DNA from: Axinella damicornis | Taxonomy: Eukaryota; Porifera; Demospongiae; Axinellida; Axinellidae | NCBI GenBank assembly: GCA_963931865.1 | Contig: OZ007517.1 | Location: 4,849,707-4,913,706 of the forward strand | Direction: 5' to 3' | Length of the DNA stretch: 64,000 nucleotides | Shown here: in pieces, positions 40,616 to 51,061 of the stretch | Position numbering within the stretch: position 1 is the stretch's first letter | Layout of the letters: every line of letters starts with the position of its first letter | Notes under the pieces: generated by a model | Told to the model about the DNA's origin: nothing | Databases searched by the model: none | Seen by the model: the letters and a program-made list of their open reading frames with translations, nothing else | Position numbers and translations under genes: made by a program

Positions 40616-41407
40616 ATGGCTTCTGGCAGTTCGGAGGTTGGTGAGCGCAGTGGGCGACCTGCCGCGGGCGTCACAGCGGAGCAATTGGCTCAACTCCTGG
40701 GAGCAGTCAAGGATGGCCTGCGGGACGAACTGACATCGCTTAAGCGGGAGCTGACTTTGGAGAGGCAGGTTGCCGACGAGCGCCTGTTAAAGAAGCTGAA
40801 GCTGGAGAAGATGCCGACATTTAAGAAGAAGGCCCACGAAAAACAATTCATTTTCAACGAGGGAGTATTTTCGAAAGTCGAGGAAGCGACGGTAGCGTTA
40901 TCGGAGACACCACCAGCAGTGGAGAAAGCAAAGAACCTCCTGGAGGAAGGTAAGAAGTTGTTGTGTGAGAGACAGAAACTTATCCGCATTGCTGATAGGT
41001 CCGAACATGGTTGGGCCACGGTTGAGGAGTATATGGAAGATGAGTTGGCGGACAACTCAGATGACGAAAAACGTATTCAGAAGGCTGAGGTTAGGGCGGG
41101 GAGGAAGCTTAAAACGACTGCTGCCAAGAGTGGCAAGCAAAGGAAAACTGGTACCCAGTTGCCAAAGAGGTTTTCACAGCCTTTCAGTAAAGCTGTTACA
41201 GTACCCGCTGCTGCGGCTGCTCAAATTGGCGCCGCTCCTTACGGAGCGCAGTACGTGTCTGTGTTGCCCCACCCGGTGGTTGGAGCAGTCTCAAGGACTG
41301 CATCCCTCGGGCAACCTCTAGGCCCTTGTTTTGAGTGTGGCAAACTTGGGCATTTCCGGAAGAAGTGTCCATTGCTGCAGAGCAATGCAAATGCCTTCAC
41401 TAGATAA
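40616..41407 (+). CDS. Gag-like protein with CCHC zinc knuckle
   Basis: About 263 residues from the ATG at 40,616 (the frame opens one codon earlier at TTG). The N-terminal half is charged and likely coiled coil (ELTSLKRELTLERQVADERL). The middle is basic, and residues near 240-255 form a retroviral-type knuckle, CFECGKLGHFRKKC (C-x2-C-x4-H-x4-C). Such proteins bind the element RNA and assemble particles. It is the first ORF after the A1 repeat, 76 bp downstream of it. No frame disruption. Confidence 0.85.
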   Translation: MASGSSEVGERSGRPAAGVTAEQLAQLLGAVKDGLRDELTSLKRELTLERQVADERLLKKLKLEKMPTFKKKAHEKQFIFNEGVFSKVEEATVALSETPPAVEKAKNLLEEGKKLLCERQKLIRIADRSEHGWATVEEYMEDELADNSDDEKRIQKAEVRAGRKLKTTAAKSGKQRKTGTQLPKRFSQPFSKAVTVPAAAAAQIGAAPYGAQYVSVLPHPVVGAVSRTASLGQPLGPCFECGKLGHFRKKCPLLQSNANAFTR

Positions 41408-41535
41408 ACAATGGACAGTATTCAGAGTATTGTAGTACTATAGTTACAGCATGTAGCCATGCAGTTAGACAGACTGAACGTGCACACTTCAACAATATAA
41501 TTATTGTGCATGCATGTTTACTGGTTTACCACCAC

Positions 41536-43728
41536 ATGGTGGGTCTATTGTGTTTATACACACACCTGTTCGTTTACCATTTAGATTCCATCCCATTCGT
41601 CTATTCGGATCCCAACTCATTGGTTCCCTCACATGTTGAACTCTGCATGCAAGATTTAGTGGATTGTGAACCTCCTTGGGAGTCTGAGTTTTCTGAGCCT
41701 CAGACTATGCCTCGATCTGCTGTTTGTGCTAGTGATTCCAAGGAGCATGGGGTTACAGTGCAAGGAAGGCTTTGTCAGCATTCCCAATTTTGGATAGAGG
41801 AGCTTGAGGCCTCAGAGTTTGTTAGGGGTATCATTCTTCAGGGGTATCGACTGCCATTTAGTGTATTCCCTCCTCCATTGATTTCAAGAAATCATCATTC
41901 AGCTTTCCAGCATGCTGACTTTGTGTCTGATGCTATCACGGATCTTGGGCAGTCTGGTTGTGTTGTTCAGACGACAGTATGCCCCACAGTATGCAGTCCG
42001 CTTCAGGTGGTCGTTAATGCAAAGGGCAAACGTAGGCTGGTACTGGACCTTCGCTACGTAAATCAGTATCTGTGCCAGAGCAAATTCAAGTATGAAGGCC
42101 TTAACCTAGTCCCGTCAATGTTTCAGAAAGGCGACTATGTTTTCACCTTTGACCTCAAATCAGGGTATCATCATGTGGATATCCATGTAGATTCCCAAAC
42201 GTATTTGGGGTTTTCATGGGGTGAGGGTGTCCAGCGAAGATTTTACGTTTTCCGTGTTCTTCCTTTTGGTTTAGCCACTGCCTGCTACGTATTCACTAAG
42301 CTGCTTAGGCCTCTTGTCAAGCGTTGGAGATCTATGGGATTAAGGGTAATCCTTTACATTGATGATGGTATATGTGCCTCCATTTCCCATTCCCAATGTT
42401 GTCAGCATAGGGATGTCATGCTCTCCGATATGGAGAGTGCAGGGTTGGTATTGAGTGTTCCCAAGTGTCATCTTGAGCCTCACCAGATTGCAGATTGGCT
42501 GGGATATATCATTGATTTGGTCTCTGGTTGCTTTCGTATTCCGGGGGATAAGATTGACCGGCTCCACTCAGCCATTCAGTGTATCTCCCCTGCCGGCAGG
42601 GTTGCTGTGCGCATTCTGTCTAGCATAGTGGGTCGTCTCATTTCGATGAGGCTGGCCCTTGGCCCTATAGCTCATCTTCGTACTAGATCCCTCTATGCCG
42701 TCATTAAAGAGAGGGTGTCTTGGTCAGATCGAGTGTTCCTTTCTTTGGAAGCTCAAGAGGAGCTTGTGTTTTGGCAAGCAAACATTGAAGCATTCAATGG
42801 CCAACCCATTTGGTTTTCACCAGGTACAACTAGGGTTGCTTACTCTGATGCCAGTAGCAGTGGTTATGGTGGGTATGTGGTAGAATTTGGTCCAGAATTT
42901 GCACATGGTCTCTGGTCTCCCACTGAGCTTGAACTCAGTTCTACATGGCGTGAGCTCAAAGCTGTGGCCATGACTCTGCGTTCATTTGCTGACAGACTGA
43001 AAGGTCATGCTGTCAAGTGGTTCTCCGACAACCAGAATGTTGTTCGGATTGTCCAAAGAGGTAGCAGAAAACCTCACCTACAAGATGGTGCTATGAGCAT
43101 CTTTGAGCTGTGTTTTTCAGCTGGGATTAAGCTTGAAATGGAGTGGATTCCCAGGGATGCAAACGAGCTGGCAGATTATGCTAGTCGTATTAGGGAGCAT
43201 GATGACTGGAAGCTAGACCCTGTCCTATTTGTCATTTTGGATGCTGCATGGGGTCCTCACTCCATAGACTGTTTTGCTTCTGAGCATAACACGCAGCTCA
43301 TTCGCTTCCACAGCCATTTTTGGTGTCCCGGAACCGAAGCTGTGGATACTTTCACAGTTTGCTGGCAAGGTGAGACTTGCTGGCTTGTGCCTCCCCTTCA
43401 TCTCGTATGTCGTGCCATTCAACATGCACGTGTATGTTCAGCATGGGGGACGCTAGTAATCCCTCTTTGGAAGTCAGCTCCATTTTGGCCTTTGCTGTGC
43501 CCTGATGGCCGTCATCTTGCACCATTTGTTCAAGCCTATCATATCTTCCCATTCTACGAAGGGATTATCTTGCCTGGCCTGAGTGGCAACAATATTGGAG
43601 ATGCTATGACTGACGAATCCTGCCTGTTGGCTGTGTTATTTGATTTCTCTGTGCCAGAAAGACAGTTTAGTACTGGTTATTGTTTGTTTGACTTCACTGG
43701 CAAGTGTGACCTCTGTATTCCCAACTGA
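41536..43728 (+). CDS. Reverse transcriptase - RNase H of DIRS type
   Basis: About 730 residues counted from the first in-frame ATG (41,536); the frame is open from 41,506. RT motifs: RLVLDLRYVNQYL, FTFDLKSGYHHVDIH, LPFGLATACYVFTKLL, and the catalytic YIDD in VILYIDDGI. RNase H motifs: VAYSDASSSGYGGYV (first Asp), ELSSTWRELKAV (Glu), WFSDNQNVVRIV (Asp), DANELADYASR (last Asp). The C-terminal part (IDCFASEHN, FWCPGTEAVDTF, LVPPLHLV, PLWKSAPFWPLL) is the region shared by DIRS-like polyproteins. I see no DAM-type methyltransferase motif, which favours Ngaro over DIRS1. Confidence 0.93.
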   Translation: MVGLLCLYTHLFVYHLDSIPFVYSDPNSLVPSHVELCMQDLVDCEPPWESEFSEPQTMPRSAVCASDSKEHGVTVQGRLCQHSQFWIEELEASEFVRGIILQGYRLPFSVFPPPLISRNHHSAFQHADFVSDAITDLGQSGCVVQTTVCPTVCSPLQVVVNAKGKRRLVLDLRYVNQYLCQSKFKYEGLNLVPSMFQKGDYVFTFDLKSGYHHVDIHVDSQTYLGFSWGEGVQRRFYVFRVLPFGLATACYVFTKLLRPLVKRWRSMGLRVILYIDDGICASISHSQCCQHRDVMLSDMESAGLVLSVPKCHLEPHQIADWLGYIIDLVSGCFRIPGDKIDRLHSAIQCISPAGRVAVRILSSIVGRLISMRLALGPIAHLRTRSLYAVIKERVSWSDRVFLSLEAQEELVFWQANIEAFNGQPIWFSPGTTRVAYSDASSSGYGGYVVEFGPEFAHGLWSPTELELSSTWRELKAVAMTLRSFADRLKGHAVKWFSDNQNVVRIVQRGSRKPHLQDGAMSIFELCFSAGIKLEMEWIPRDANELADYASRIREHDDWKLDPVLFVILDAAWGPHSIDCFASEHNTQLIRFHSHFWCPGTEAVDTFTVCWQGETCWLVPPLHLVCRAIQHARVCSAWGTLVIPLWKSAPFWPLLCPDGRHLAPFVQAYHIFPFYEGIILPGLSGNNIGDAMTDESCLLAVLFDFSVPERQFSTGYCLFDFTGKCDLCIPN

Positions 43729-43814
43729 GTTGTCATTGCTGTGCAAGTGTATGCATGTTGTATAACCTATTATGGAGACATGCAAGAGATCACTGTATTT
43801 GCTATCAGAAGAGC

Positions 43815-44232
43815 AGTACAAGTTTGTCCTCTGAGGGCTAGTAGGTCACTGGTGGTATCACATCCAGTTGCCCTCTGAGGGCTCTGACCTGGTGGTTGTT
43901 CTTTCTAATTGCCCTCTGTGGGCAAGTTAGTGATAGTCCTCTGAGGGCTAGTGAATGAACCTGATGGTATCACATCCAGTTGCCCTCTGAGGGCTCTGAC
44001 CTGGTGGTTGTTCTTTCTAATTGCCCTCTGTGGGCAAGTTAGTGATAGTCCTCTGAGGGCTGGTGAATGGACCTGATGGTTGTTCGTTCTGAGTGTCCTC
44101 CGAGGACGAAATTATTGGAATCATATTCCTGGTATTATATCCAGCCACCCACAGTGGGCAGTGCTGAGGCCATATGGTTGTTCATATCATATATAGCTGT
44201 CCTCTGAGGTCAGTGATGGTTGTTCATTCTGA
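43815..44232 (+). repeat. CCTCTGAGGG palindrome-rich spacer with 118-bp tandem duplication
   Basis: Some 13 copies of GTCCTCTGAGGGC or close variants (CCTCCGAGGAC, CCCTCTGTGGGC), most self-complementary. Two almost identical copies of a 118-bp segment start near 43,862 and 43,980. Lies between the RT and recombinase ORFs. Confidence 0.9.
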
Positions 44233-45330
44233 TTGTCCTCCGTGGACAAATCAATATCCAGCTGCATCCAGCTGCCTTTGGAGGGGGATTACCTCAATGT
44301 CTCATTTGTTTCAGATGTGTTTAAGCAAGGAATCTGGAAGGAAGTAGCTGCTATCGATGACCCAGAATTGTGTGAACTTGCTGGGGCACTCCCGTCCTTA
44401 GCATTGCAGGGGAAAGCCCCTAGTACCGTTAAGAAGTACTCGGGGGCTTTTTGTAGGTGGAGAAAGTGGATTTCGTCCAAACGGGCTCTTTCTGTCTCCC
44501 TCCCGCCTAAGCCATTGCACCTCGCACTGTATCTGAGCTTCTTAGCACAGCGTTGTAAAACGAGTTCACCACTGTTGGAAGCCATTAGTGCGCTGTCCTG
44601 GGTAAATCAGTTAGCTATGGTGGAAGACACCACCACTCATCCGCTGGTAGTGCAAGTGTTAGCGGGTGCTAAAAGACAGCTGGCGTGTCCGACTATCAAA
44701 AAGGAGCCTATCACCTCAGAAATTCTCACCAAGATTGTCGATAAGTTTGGCAAGGACGATGCATCTCTTTTGGATGTGCGTACCCTTACAGTATTTTTGG
44801 TGGGGTATGCAGGGTTCCTCAGGTTTGATGAATTGAGTAATCTGAAGGAGTCTGATGTTCAGATTTTGGAGGAACATATGGAGCTATTCATAGAATCAAG
44901 CAAAACTGATCAATACCGAGACGGTGCATGGGTTGTGATTGCCCGCACAGCTTCTAAGCTTTGTCCTGTAGCCATGATGGAGCGCTACCTAAACCTTGGC
45001 CAAATTGCTGGTCAGGATTTGCCAGATTTGCCACTCTTTAGGGGCATTACCAACACCCGTGGTGGTGGTAAGCTTAGGAAGAGTGGTGGTCTCAGTTACA
45101 GCAGGATGAGAGAAGTTGTTTTGGAGATGTTATCTGCTGTGGGTCTTGACAAACGTAGGTTTGGGCTCCATAGTCTCCGTTCTGGTGGCGCTTCAGCTGC
45201 TGCTAATGCTGGGGTTCCTGACCGTATGTTTAAGAGACATGGGAGGTGGCGGAGTGAAAATGCCAAAGATGGCTATGTCCAGGATGCATTGGACGAAAGA
45301 TTAAAGGTTTCACGCAATCTGGGCCTTTAA
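44233..45330 (+). CDS. Tyrosine recombinase (integrase) of Ngaro/DIRS type
   Basis: The frame is open for 366 codons, but the first codon is TTG and no ATG occurs before about 44,617. The start may come from splicing or translational re-initiation from the upstream ORF. An N-terminal SAM-like core-binding region (TVKKYSGAFCRWRKWISSKR) is followed by the catalytic domain: Arg in GFLRFDELSNLKESDV, H-x-x-R in GLHSLRSGGASAAANAG, the second His in FKRHGRWRS, and the nucleophile Tyr in KDGYVQDAL. All four catalytic residues are present. It would integrate the circular cDNA. Confidence 0.93.
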   Translation: MSSVDKSISSCIQLPLEGDYLNVSFVSDVFKQGIWKEVAAIDDPELCELAGALPSLALQGKAPSTVKKYSGAFCRWRKWISSKRALSVSLPPKPLHLALYLSFLAQRCKTSSPLLEAISALSWVNQLAMVEDTTTHPLVVQVLAGAKRQLACPTIKKEPITSEILTKIVDKFGKDDASLLDVRTLTVFLVGYAGFLRFDELSNLKESDVQILEEHMELFIESSKTDQYRDGAWVVIARTASKLCPVAMMERYLNLGQIAGQDLPDLPLFRGITNTRGGGKLRKSGGLSYSRMREVVLEMLSAVGLDKRRFGLHSLRSGGASAAANAGVPDRMFKRHGRWRSENAKDGYVQDALDERLKVSRNLGL

Positions 45331-45363
45331 TAGGTGTTGTACTCTGCCTACTTTCTTTGTTGC

Positions 45364-45449
45364 CTCAATTGCCGCCCAGCCCAATTAAAATTGTTGAGAT
45401 GTGTGCTGTCACTGTGATGCATGTGTGCATGTGTAGAATTAGATGAGAG
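45364..45449 (+). repeat. Split direct repeat B1
   Basis: 86 bp starting CTCAATTGCCGCCCAGCCCA and ending GATGAGAG. Same as 46,119-46,204. It abuts A2 without a gap. Confidence 0.97.
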
Positions 45450-45682
45450 ATATATTTTATGTCGTTTGAGCATGGTGAATTAGACGGAAAATGTTCTCTC
45501 ATCGGTTGTATGATCACATGCTTGTTTTGTGCATGTTGCTGGGTTGCCTTGCACATGCGCAGTAATGTTGTTTACATTGCATGTCCTTGTCTGTGATTGG
45601 TCAAGGCAGATGAGTATTTAAATGGTTAGCGGTAAACAGTTGGTCACTCTCGGCGACTTTACCTGTGCTTGGCAAGTTTTTT
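45450..45682 (+). repeat. Split direct repeat A2
   Basis: 233-bp copy of A1, immediately after B1. Confidence 0.97.
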
Positions 45683-46118
45683 CCCCTCCTGATGGAGAGG
45701 AAGTGTGAAGGTATGTGATATCTCAATCAGAATGAGCTGATTCTTTATGCACATATTCCTCTTTGTCCGAGGTATCTGGTGCTAGGGAGATATTGCTGGA
45801 GCTGGATTCATTGCATGCATGGGTACACCATGGCTGCTGAACTTCTAGCTATCTATGTGTGGGGTGTTATTTATTATTTTTTTGTTCGGGCTTTTCCTCA
45901 CCCATATTTTTCCTCGCTGAGGTTTTTAGGGTGAGGTTTTTTCCCGTGGGCATGAGTTGGCCGCATGCTCTAAAACCATAGGTGTGGCAGTTACACCTGT
46001 GTTGCTTTTCTGAATGGCTCACCCCGAATTTTCTGCATTGTAGCTACTGCAGTTCTATTGTGTTGTTAAGTTTGTGTGTTTGGTTTGTACTGTTGATCTT
46101 GTCCTCGGTTGCCATGCA
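45683..46118 (+). other. Spacer between A2 and B2 of the retrotransposon
   Basis: T-rich, non-coding, with an imperfect GAGG/CCTC stem near 45,890-45,930 (TTTTCCTCGCTGAGG). In Ngaro elements this is the 3' end region. Nothing else recognised. Confidence 0.6.
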
Positions 46119-46204
46119 CTCAATTGCCGCCCAGCCCAATTAAAATTGTTGAGATGTGTGCTGTCACTGTGATGCATGTGTGCATGTGTAGAATTAGATG
46201 AGAG
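46119..46204 (+). repeat. Split direct repeat B2, element 3' end
   Basis: 86-bp copy of B1. The flanking host sequence resumes at GTGGACTTCC, as at 25,255 in unit 1. Confidence 0.97.
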
Positions 46205-48550
46205 GTGGACTTCCTGCGCGTCATCATTCATGTGATAAACAAAGGACACTCCTACTTTTGTGGTAAATGTCGCGTGAGTTACAAATCAGTCACACGCATT
46301 CGAAATGTTACTCTTTGTTCTCAAGGCATCCCCGACTTTGTAGAGATCCGAGATGCTTCTTACAAGCAAGCCGGACTACTCACCTTGCGAACCGTCGATC
46401 CCGTAAGCGGTGACAGACGATGAGCGAGCTGATCCCGCAAACAAACCGAAGTGAGCAGCGCTCTAAGCCCAGTGGCCGTCTCGCACATCTGTCATCTGCC
46501 TTTTACCAACCTTTGAGGGGTTCTTCGTCCTTGACGCTCATTTCTGAGTCTACAATTCGTGCGTTGGCATGGCAGTGAAGGTAAACATGCCTACAAAATA
46601 GTCACATGTTCACGTGTTTTCGTTCTGCAATCTGATTGGTTCCACCAAGATCCTGGTCCACGGTTTAACCCCTCCAATGTTACCAGGCTCTCTTCTCCCT
46701 TGCTCGAGAACGAGAGCCTGGGAACGAGGCTAGAGGGGGTGGGAGGCGGTGGTGTATTCCAGTGCGTTCCAGACAGCCAGGTAGGAATCAGATGTAGCTA
46801 ACGTACGTAAATTATGAAGACTTCTCAAGAGATGAACTTTGGTGGTATCTGTTGCTATGGCAGTGGTGCTCCTTTATATCCATTGGTTACCATGCACAGA
46901 GGTCAGATTTGCATATTAGTGCACGTAACAAATTTGTGTCCCTTGATTGTGTAATGCTGTACTCAGATACCAACAAACCTCAGCTGTAGCCATTGGACCT
47001 GGATAGAAGACTGGGAAGTGTCATTGCCATAGCAACAGAGCTGAGGAAACTCATTCTTTGTGGGAAGGTTCTGATGTGTGTAACTTGGGTGTCTTAATTC
47101 CTACATTGCAGGCACACACCGGAGGTGGAGGCAATCCTGAGAGACATGTTGCGCTACGGACTGAAGATAAACAAAGAGTAAGGAGTAAGTTGCTCCTAAG
47201 CCTCGTTCCCAGGCCTGAGATGGCTGGGAACGAGGGTAGTTGCTCCCTAGCTCTCACCATGGTACTTAATGGTATAATGGAGCTGAATGCACTTAACCTG
47301 GGTAACCTTGTCCTACTGATTGTAGTCATACATCCAATTCCCTTTGCTATGAGCACATACTGGTATTCAAGTTCTTATGCATAGCCACCAATAAAGAAGC
47401 AAGGGATCAAAGCACAATGAAGCTAATGTGAGCTTATACTTACAGCACCCAGTAGTGGCCAAAGGTGACTCAACTATTGTATAGCAAGCTCTCTGCGTAA
47501 TGAAGAGGACACTATGGTTAGCCTTGTTCCCAGGCCGTGTATACGTATGGAGAAACGGCCTGGCAACTTACGCAAGTTCAAACTGTTACTTCCGCTGCCA
47601 GAGAATCAATCAGATTTCATTCAGATCGCTGTCACAGTAAACCGAATTGCGTGACATGTTGAAATGTCACAGTCACGCCCATTCATCTCAATAGTTGATT
47701 GCTCGATCGCACTAGTGTGGGTGCTCTGCACAATCTTTTTTGTTTGTTCGTCCTCTGCTTGCCTTCCGTCGCAGAACCTGCGCAAACAGTTGCTTTCCAC
47801 GAGCAGGAAAGGACCGTTCTCAGCTGTTGGTAATTTAATCAGAAGTATCACATGGACGTCACTGCTTGAATGAGCTAAGTGTGCAATTGCCATGACGTTA
47901 CATCCATATACAGTTTGAACTCGTGAAAGTTGCCTGGCCGTTTTTCCTACACGGCCTGGGAACGAGGCTATGGTTATAACCTATAGGGTTACATGGCACA
48001 AACTATGTCATGTTCCATTCATGGTTATATTATCAACATTCACCTGTGTAACATCATAGCTTGTGACATGCTTGCAACATGCACAAGCTAGCTATATTGT
48101 TTCATTATGGTTATTACTAAAAGATGCCCTCGTTATGAGCGATTGTGATGTGGCCCATTCATGGAAGCATAATGTACATAACATGTCCCATGACCCACAA
48201 AGGCAGCTGCTAATTGAAGCACAGCTGTTGTTCATTGTTGAACTGCTGTGCCATGCCAAGACTGCATGGAACTTTAGGATTTGGTTGCTATTTCAGGCAA
48301 AACTAAACAGGCATGTTTATATATGGCAACATGCGTGTGAATTCCACGCACCTAAAAGGTTTCATGCCACCAACAATGGGGTGGTTCGTGTGTCACCCTA
48401 TGATCTCTTCTCAGGGTGTCACAACATCTGCTGAAAGCATGTGGAAGAGCTGTGCATGAGAGTCCATCAAACACGAAACGGATGGGTGTCAGTGCTCTGA
48501 CACACTACCTTGTCCTGCAAGGGGTACCAGTGACTCTGAGAGCTGGCTTC

Positions 48551-49290
48551 AAGTGATTTTGGAATTAATAATTATGTCATCTAAAATATGTTGTAACCTG
48601 CAAGTCCTGCCATGAATGGAAACTAAATGTGGTAATCAAACACTTCATAGTAAGTGCTACTTATGTACCAAGCCAGGATGTTCTGAGCAGCAAACAACGG
48701 AGACAGCGAATTATTTAGTATTGAAGGAATTAAAGAATTTTTCTGTACGTCTCAGTTTCATTGCACGCAAGCTACTGCTACTGTTCTTTCTCAGGATCAA
48801 GACAGGCCCAGTCTGGAGGGGGCTACGTTGAGTTTATGTAAGTACGCTTCCGAACTAGCCGGATACGGAGTTAACAGTGTTATCGCGAGGTCAATTTTCC
48901 TGTTTTTGTACATCTTGCAGGGGAGAAACCACGATGAGACGTTCGTTCGACGCCATATGACAACGTAGCCCCCTCGAGTAACCAGTGGAAGAGCTGCCTG
49001 CGAAGAGCATTTTAGCTAAATACGTTCAGCTGATTTTTGAGACGTACAGAAAAAACAGCTGTATTTCGCCGAGATTTGCAACTGGCGTTGTCACGGTACG
49101 AAGTACGTATAACGTAGCGCTCAACTAGACACGCTGTCAATGCCGGATGCCCAACTGCCTTGGAAGAAGAAAGGTGGCACAGCATCTTGGATGGCTGCTG
49201 CTGGAGCGCTCAAGAGCGGTGATTCTGAACTCGAACCACGCCTCCAATTATTGCGCGGTCACGCGCGCGTATCATTGCTTGCCCGCCACC
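48551..49290. mobile_element. 740-bp insertion in exon G (unit 2 only)
   Basis: It replaces GAAGGTGTC-type sequence between AGAGCTGGCTTC and TTAATAGGATGC. Inside are a short inverted pair (GGGGGCTACGTTG at 48,822 and CAACGTAGCCCCC at 48,962) and a 71-codon frame with CYLCTKPGC. No terminal inverted repeat or target duplication is clear, so it may be a repair-related insertion. Confidence 0.6.
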
Positions 49291-50877
49291 TTAATAGGAT
49301 GCAAGGAGGGACTGAAATTGGCTAAGGCTGTGAATGTCTTCCGATGTATGACAAGAACGTACCAGATTGCTCCAAGTAGAAAGGTGAGGGCGTCAGGTGA
49401 GGCCGTCAGGTGAGGGTGTGTGTAAGGGGGACAGAGTAGCTTGTGGACCCATGCTCATATAGCCTCCTTCCCAGGCTGCTCAACAAGGCTGGGAATGAGG
49501 CTAATGCTCATAGTGTATTGGTCTGGGACCCAGACTAACAGTATGTATGTAATACTGTGCAGCTGTAATGATCTGTCGTTCTCTTCCTGTAGGCGTATAG
49601 GGCAGTCACTAACCTGCTCTGCAGGAGTGCACCCCACCTTGGGTGGAGGAGGAAAGTTATAACTCTGCTACCAGACCCTGCAGGGTCCACTCTCTGTGCA
49701 TGCTATAGACCCAAACTGAGCAATTGTACTCCACAACCAATTGCAAAGTGGCTTGATAATTTATTTGACAATGTCCCCTCTCTCCCTTTCTCCATCCTTC
49801 CCTCACGCAGTTGCTTCTGCTGCATATGGTGTTTGTCCTCCATTTTGGGTATACAGCGATTCCCCTTCTGATGGTGATGGGAATGGAAGGCTTCCATCAG
49901 ATAGTAAGCATGCAATTATAGTCACATGACCTTAACCTGCCTCCCTTCCTCCCTCCCTCCCTCCCTCCCTCCCTCCCTCCCTCCCTCCCTTCCTCCCTCC
50001 CTCCCTCCCTCCCTCCCTCCCTCCCTCCAGGCCGCAGATGCTTCTGCTGCATATGCAGGTACTTGTTGACATCATGCACTTTGTGGTCTGTGTGTACAGG
50101 CTGTGTTCCTGGCGTGCTAGGCCTAGTCTTGTTCCCAGACCTTCCCCAAAAAGCGGAAGAGGGTCTGGTTTTCTAAGCGACATTTCTTATCACATGGGGC
50201 GGGGCCATGTGGCATACCCAGACCTCTCCCGTACATGTGAAAAAGAGGGTCTACATGATGTTCTGAGCTACATTTCTTGTCACATGGGGCGGGGCGGGGC
50301 CGCTCATGGATTGAGATCTCAAATCAGATGCGAATACAGGCAATGAAGCAGATGGCCTTGAGTAATGTATAGTGCTGTATGTAGTGAAAGCTTGCCTTGC
50401 AGCCTATTTTTGGCGGTCCCAATGGACTATGCGGCGAACTTGAACTTTTGTCAACCATGCTGCATAGTAGTCTATATGTACTGAAGCACAGAAACTCGAC
50501 TTTTGGATATAAAAGCTCTATGTGCTCTTGAGTGTACACATGTATGTATGTGGGTCTTGTGTTCAGGTTTTCTGTGCTAATAGCTGCCCATTTCTTCTTT
50601 CCAGGTATCACCCCTTATCTGCATCAAGAGGATGACACTACACAGTGATACAGCTAGCAAAGCAGCCAGGCAGGCAGTGCTGCCAGCGGCACTGTAGCCA
50701 TAACTGTGAAGAAAACACATTCACTTTTCATTAATGTAACACATTCAGCATGTATTCTGATTCATGTGAAAAGATTGCATGGGAAGTTCTAGCCTCATTC
50801 CCAGGCCCACACGCGTTTCACATGCATGGGCCTGTTTATGAGGCTACGGAAGTCCTGCATGGGAATGACCTTAAGGT

Positions 50878-51061
50878 CATTAAGGATACACTAGCTTTAG
50901 TGGCTTTGCTTGACACAATGCAATATTGGTTCATCATAAACTTGTATTGCCATTGAGACCAGCAACAAGCTTGTTGCTGGTCTCAATGGCAATACAAGTT
51001 TATGATGAACCAATATTGCATTGTGTCAAGCAAAGCCACTAAAGCTAGTGTATCCTTAATG
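50878..51061. repeat. 184-bp perfect palindrome (unit 2 only)
   Basis: Two 92-bp arms with no spacer, centred between 50,969 and 50,970 in CAACAAGCTTGTTG. Every base I checked pairs, and pairing fails at the next base outwards. The right arm matches unit 1 (about 29,970-30,030 and onward); the left arm is its inverted copy. Confidence 0.95.

Larger units (their letters stand above)
40307..46204 (+). mobile_element. Ngaro/DIRS-type tyrosine-recombinase retrotransposon
   Basis: 5,898 bp. Order: A1 repeat, gag-like ORF, RT-RNase H ORF, tyrosine recombinase ORF, then B1, A2, spacer and B2. A1 = A2 (233 bp) and B1 = B2 (86 bp) with no difference seen, and B1 directly abuts A2. This split-direct-repeat layout defines the Ngaro/PAT branch of DIRS-like elements, which integrate with a tyrosine recombinase through a circular intermediate and leave no target duplication; none is seen here. 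All three ORFs are uninterrupted, so the insertion is recent and could be active. Absent from units 1 and 3. Confidence 0.95.
34040..50697 (+). pseudogene. Unrecognised multi-exon gene, unit 2 copy (damaged)
   Basis: It lacks the 5' half of exon A. Exon B (34,401-34,553) is the only open copy of that exon in the window. Exon C is at 37,553 with the element at 37,628-38,194. Exon F (47,112) has a one-base deletion. Exon G (48,415-48,550 and about 49,291-49,383) is split by a foreign 740-bp insertion. The first variant exon at 49,811 has TTG instead of ATG and a 600-bp deletion follows it. The terminal exon (50,605-50,697) is open. These lesions make this copy a clear pseudogene. Confidence 0.6.

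Noticed and set aside
42340..42567. Antisense frames inside the reverse transcriptase
   Set aside because: Shadows of the RT-RNase H coding sequence.
43225..43560. DAM-type methyltransferase in the C-terminal part of the RT protein
   Set aside because: The segment has the general DIRS-like C-terminal motifs, but no methyltransferase signature that I can point to.
40307..46204. Classification as a Crypton or an LTR retrotransposon
   Set aside because: Crypton would lack the RT; LTR elements would have a DDE integrase and simple terminal repeats. The tyrosine recombinase plus split direct repeats fits Ngaro/DIRS.
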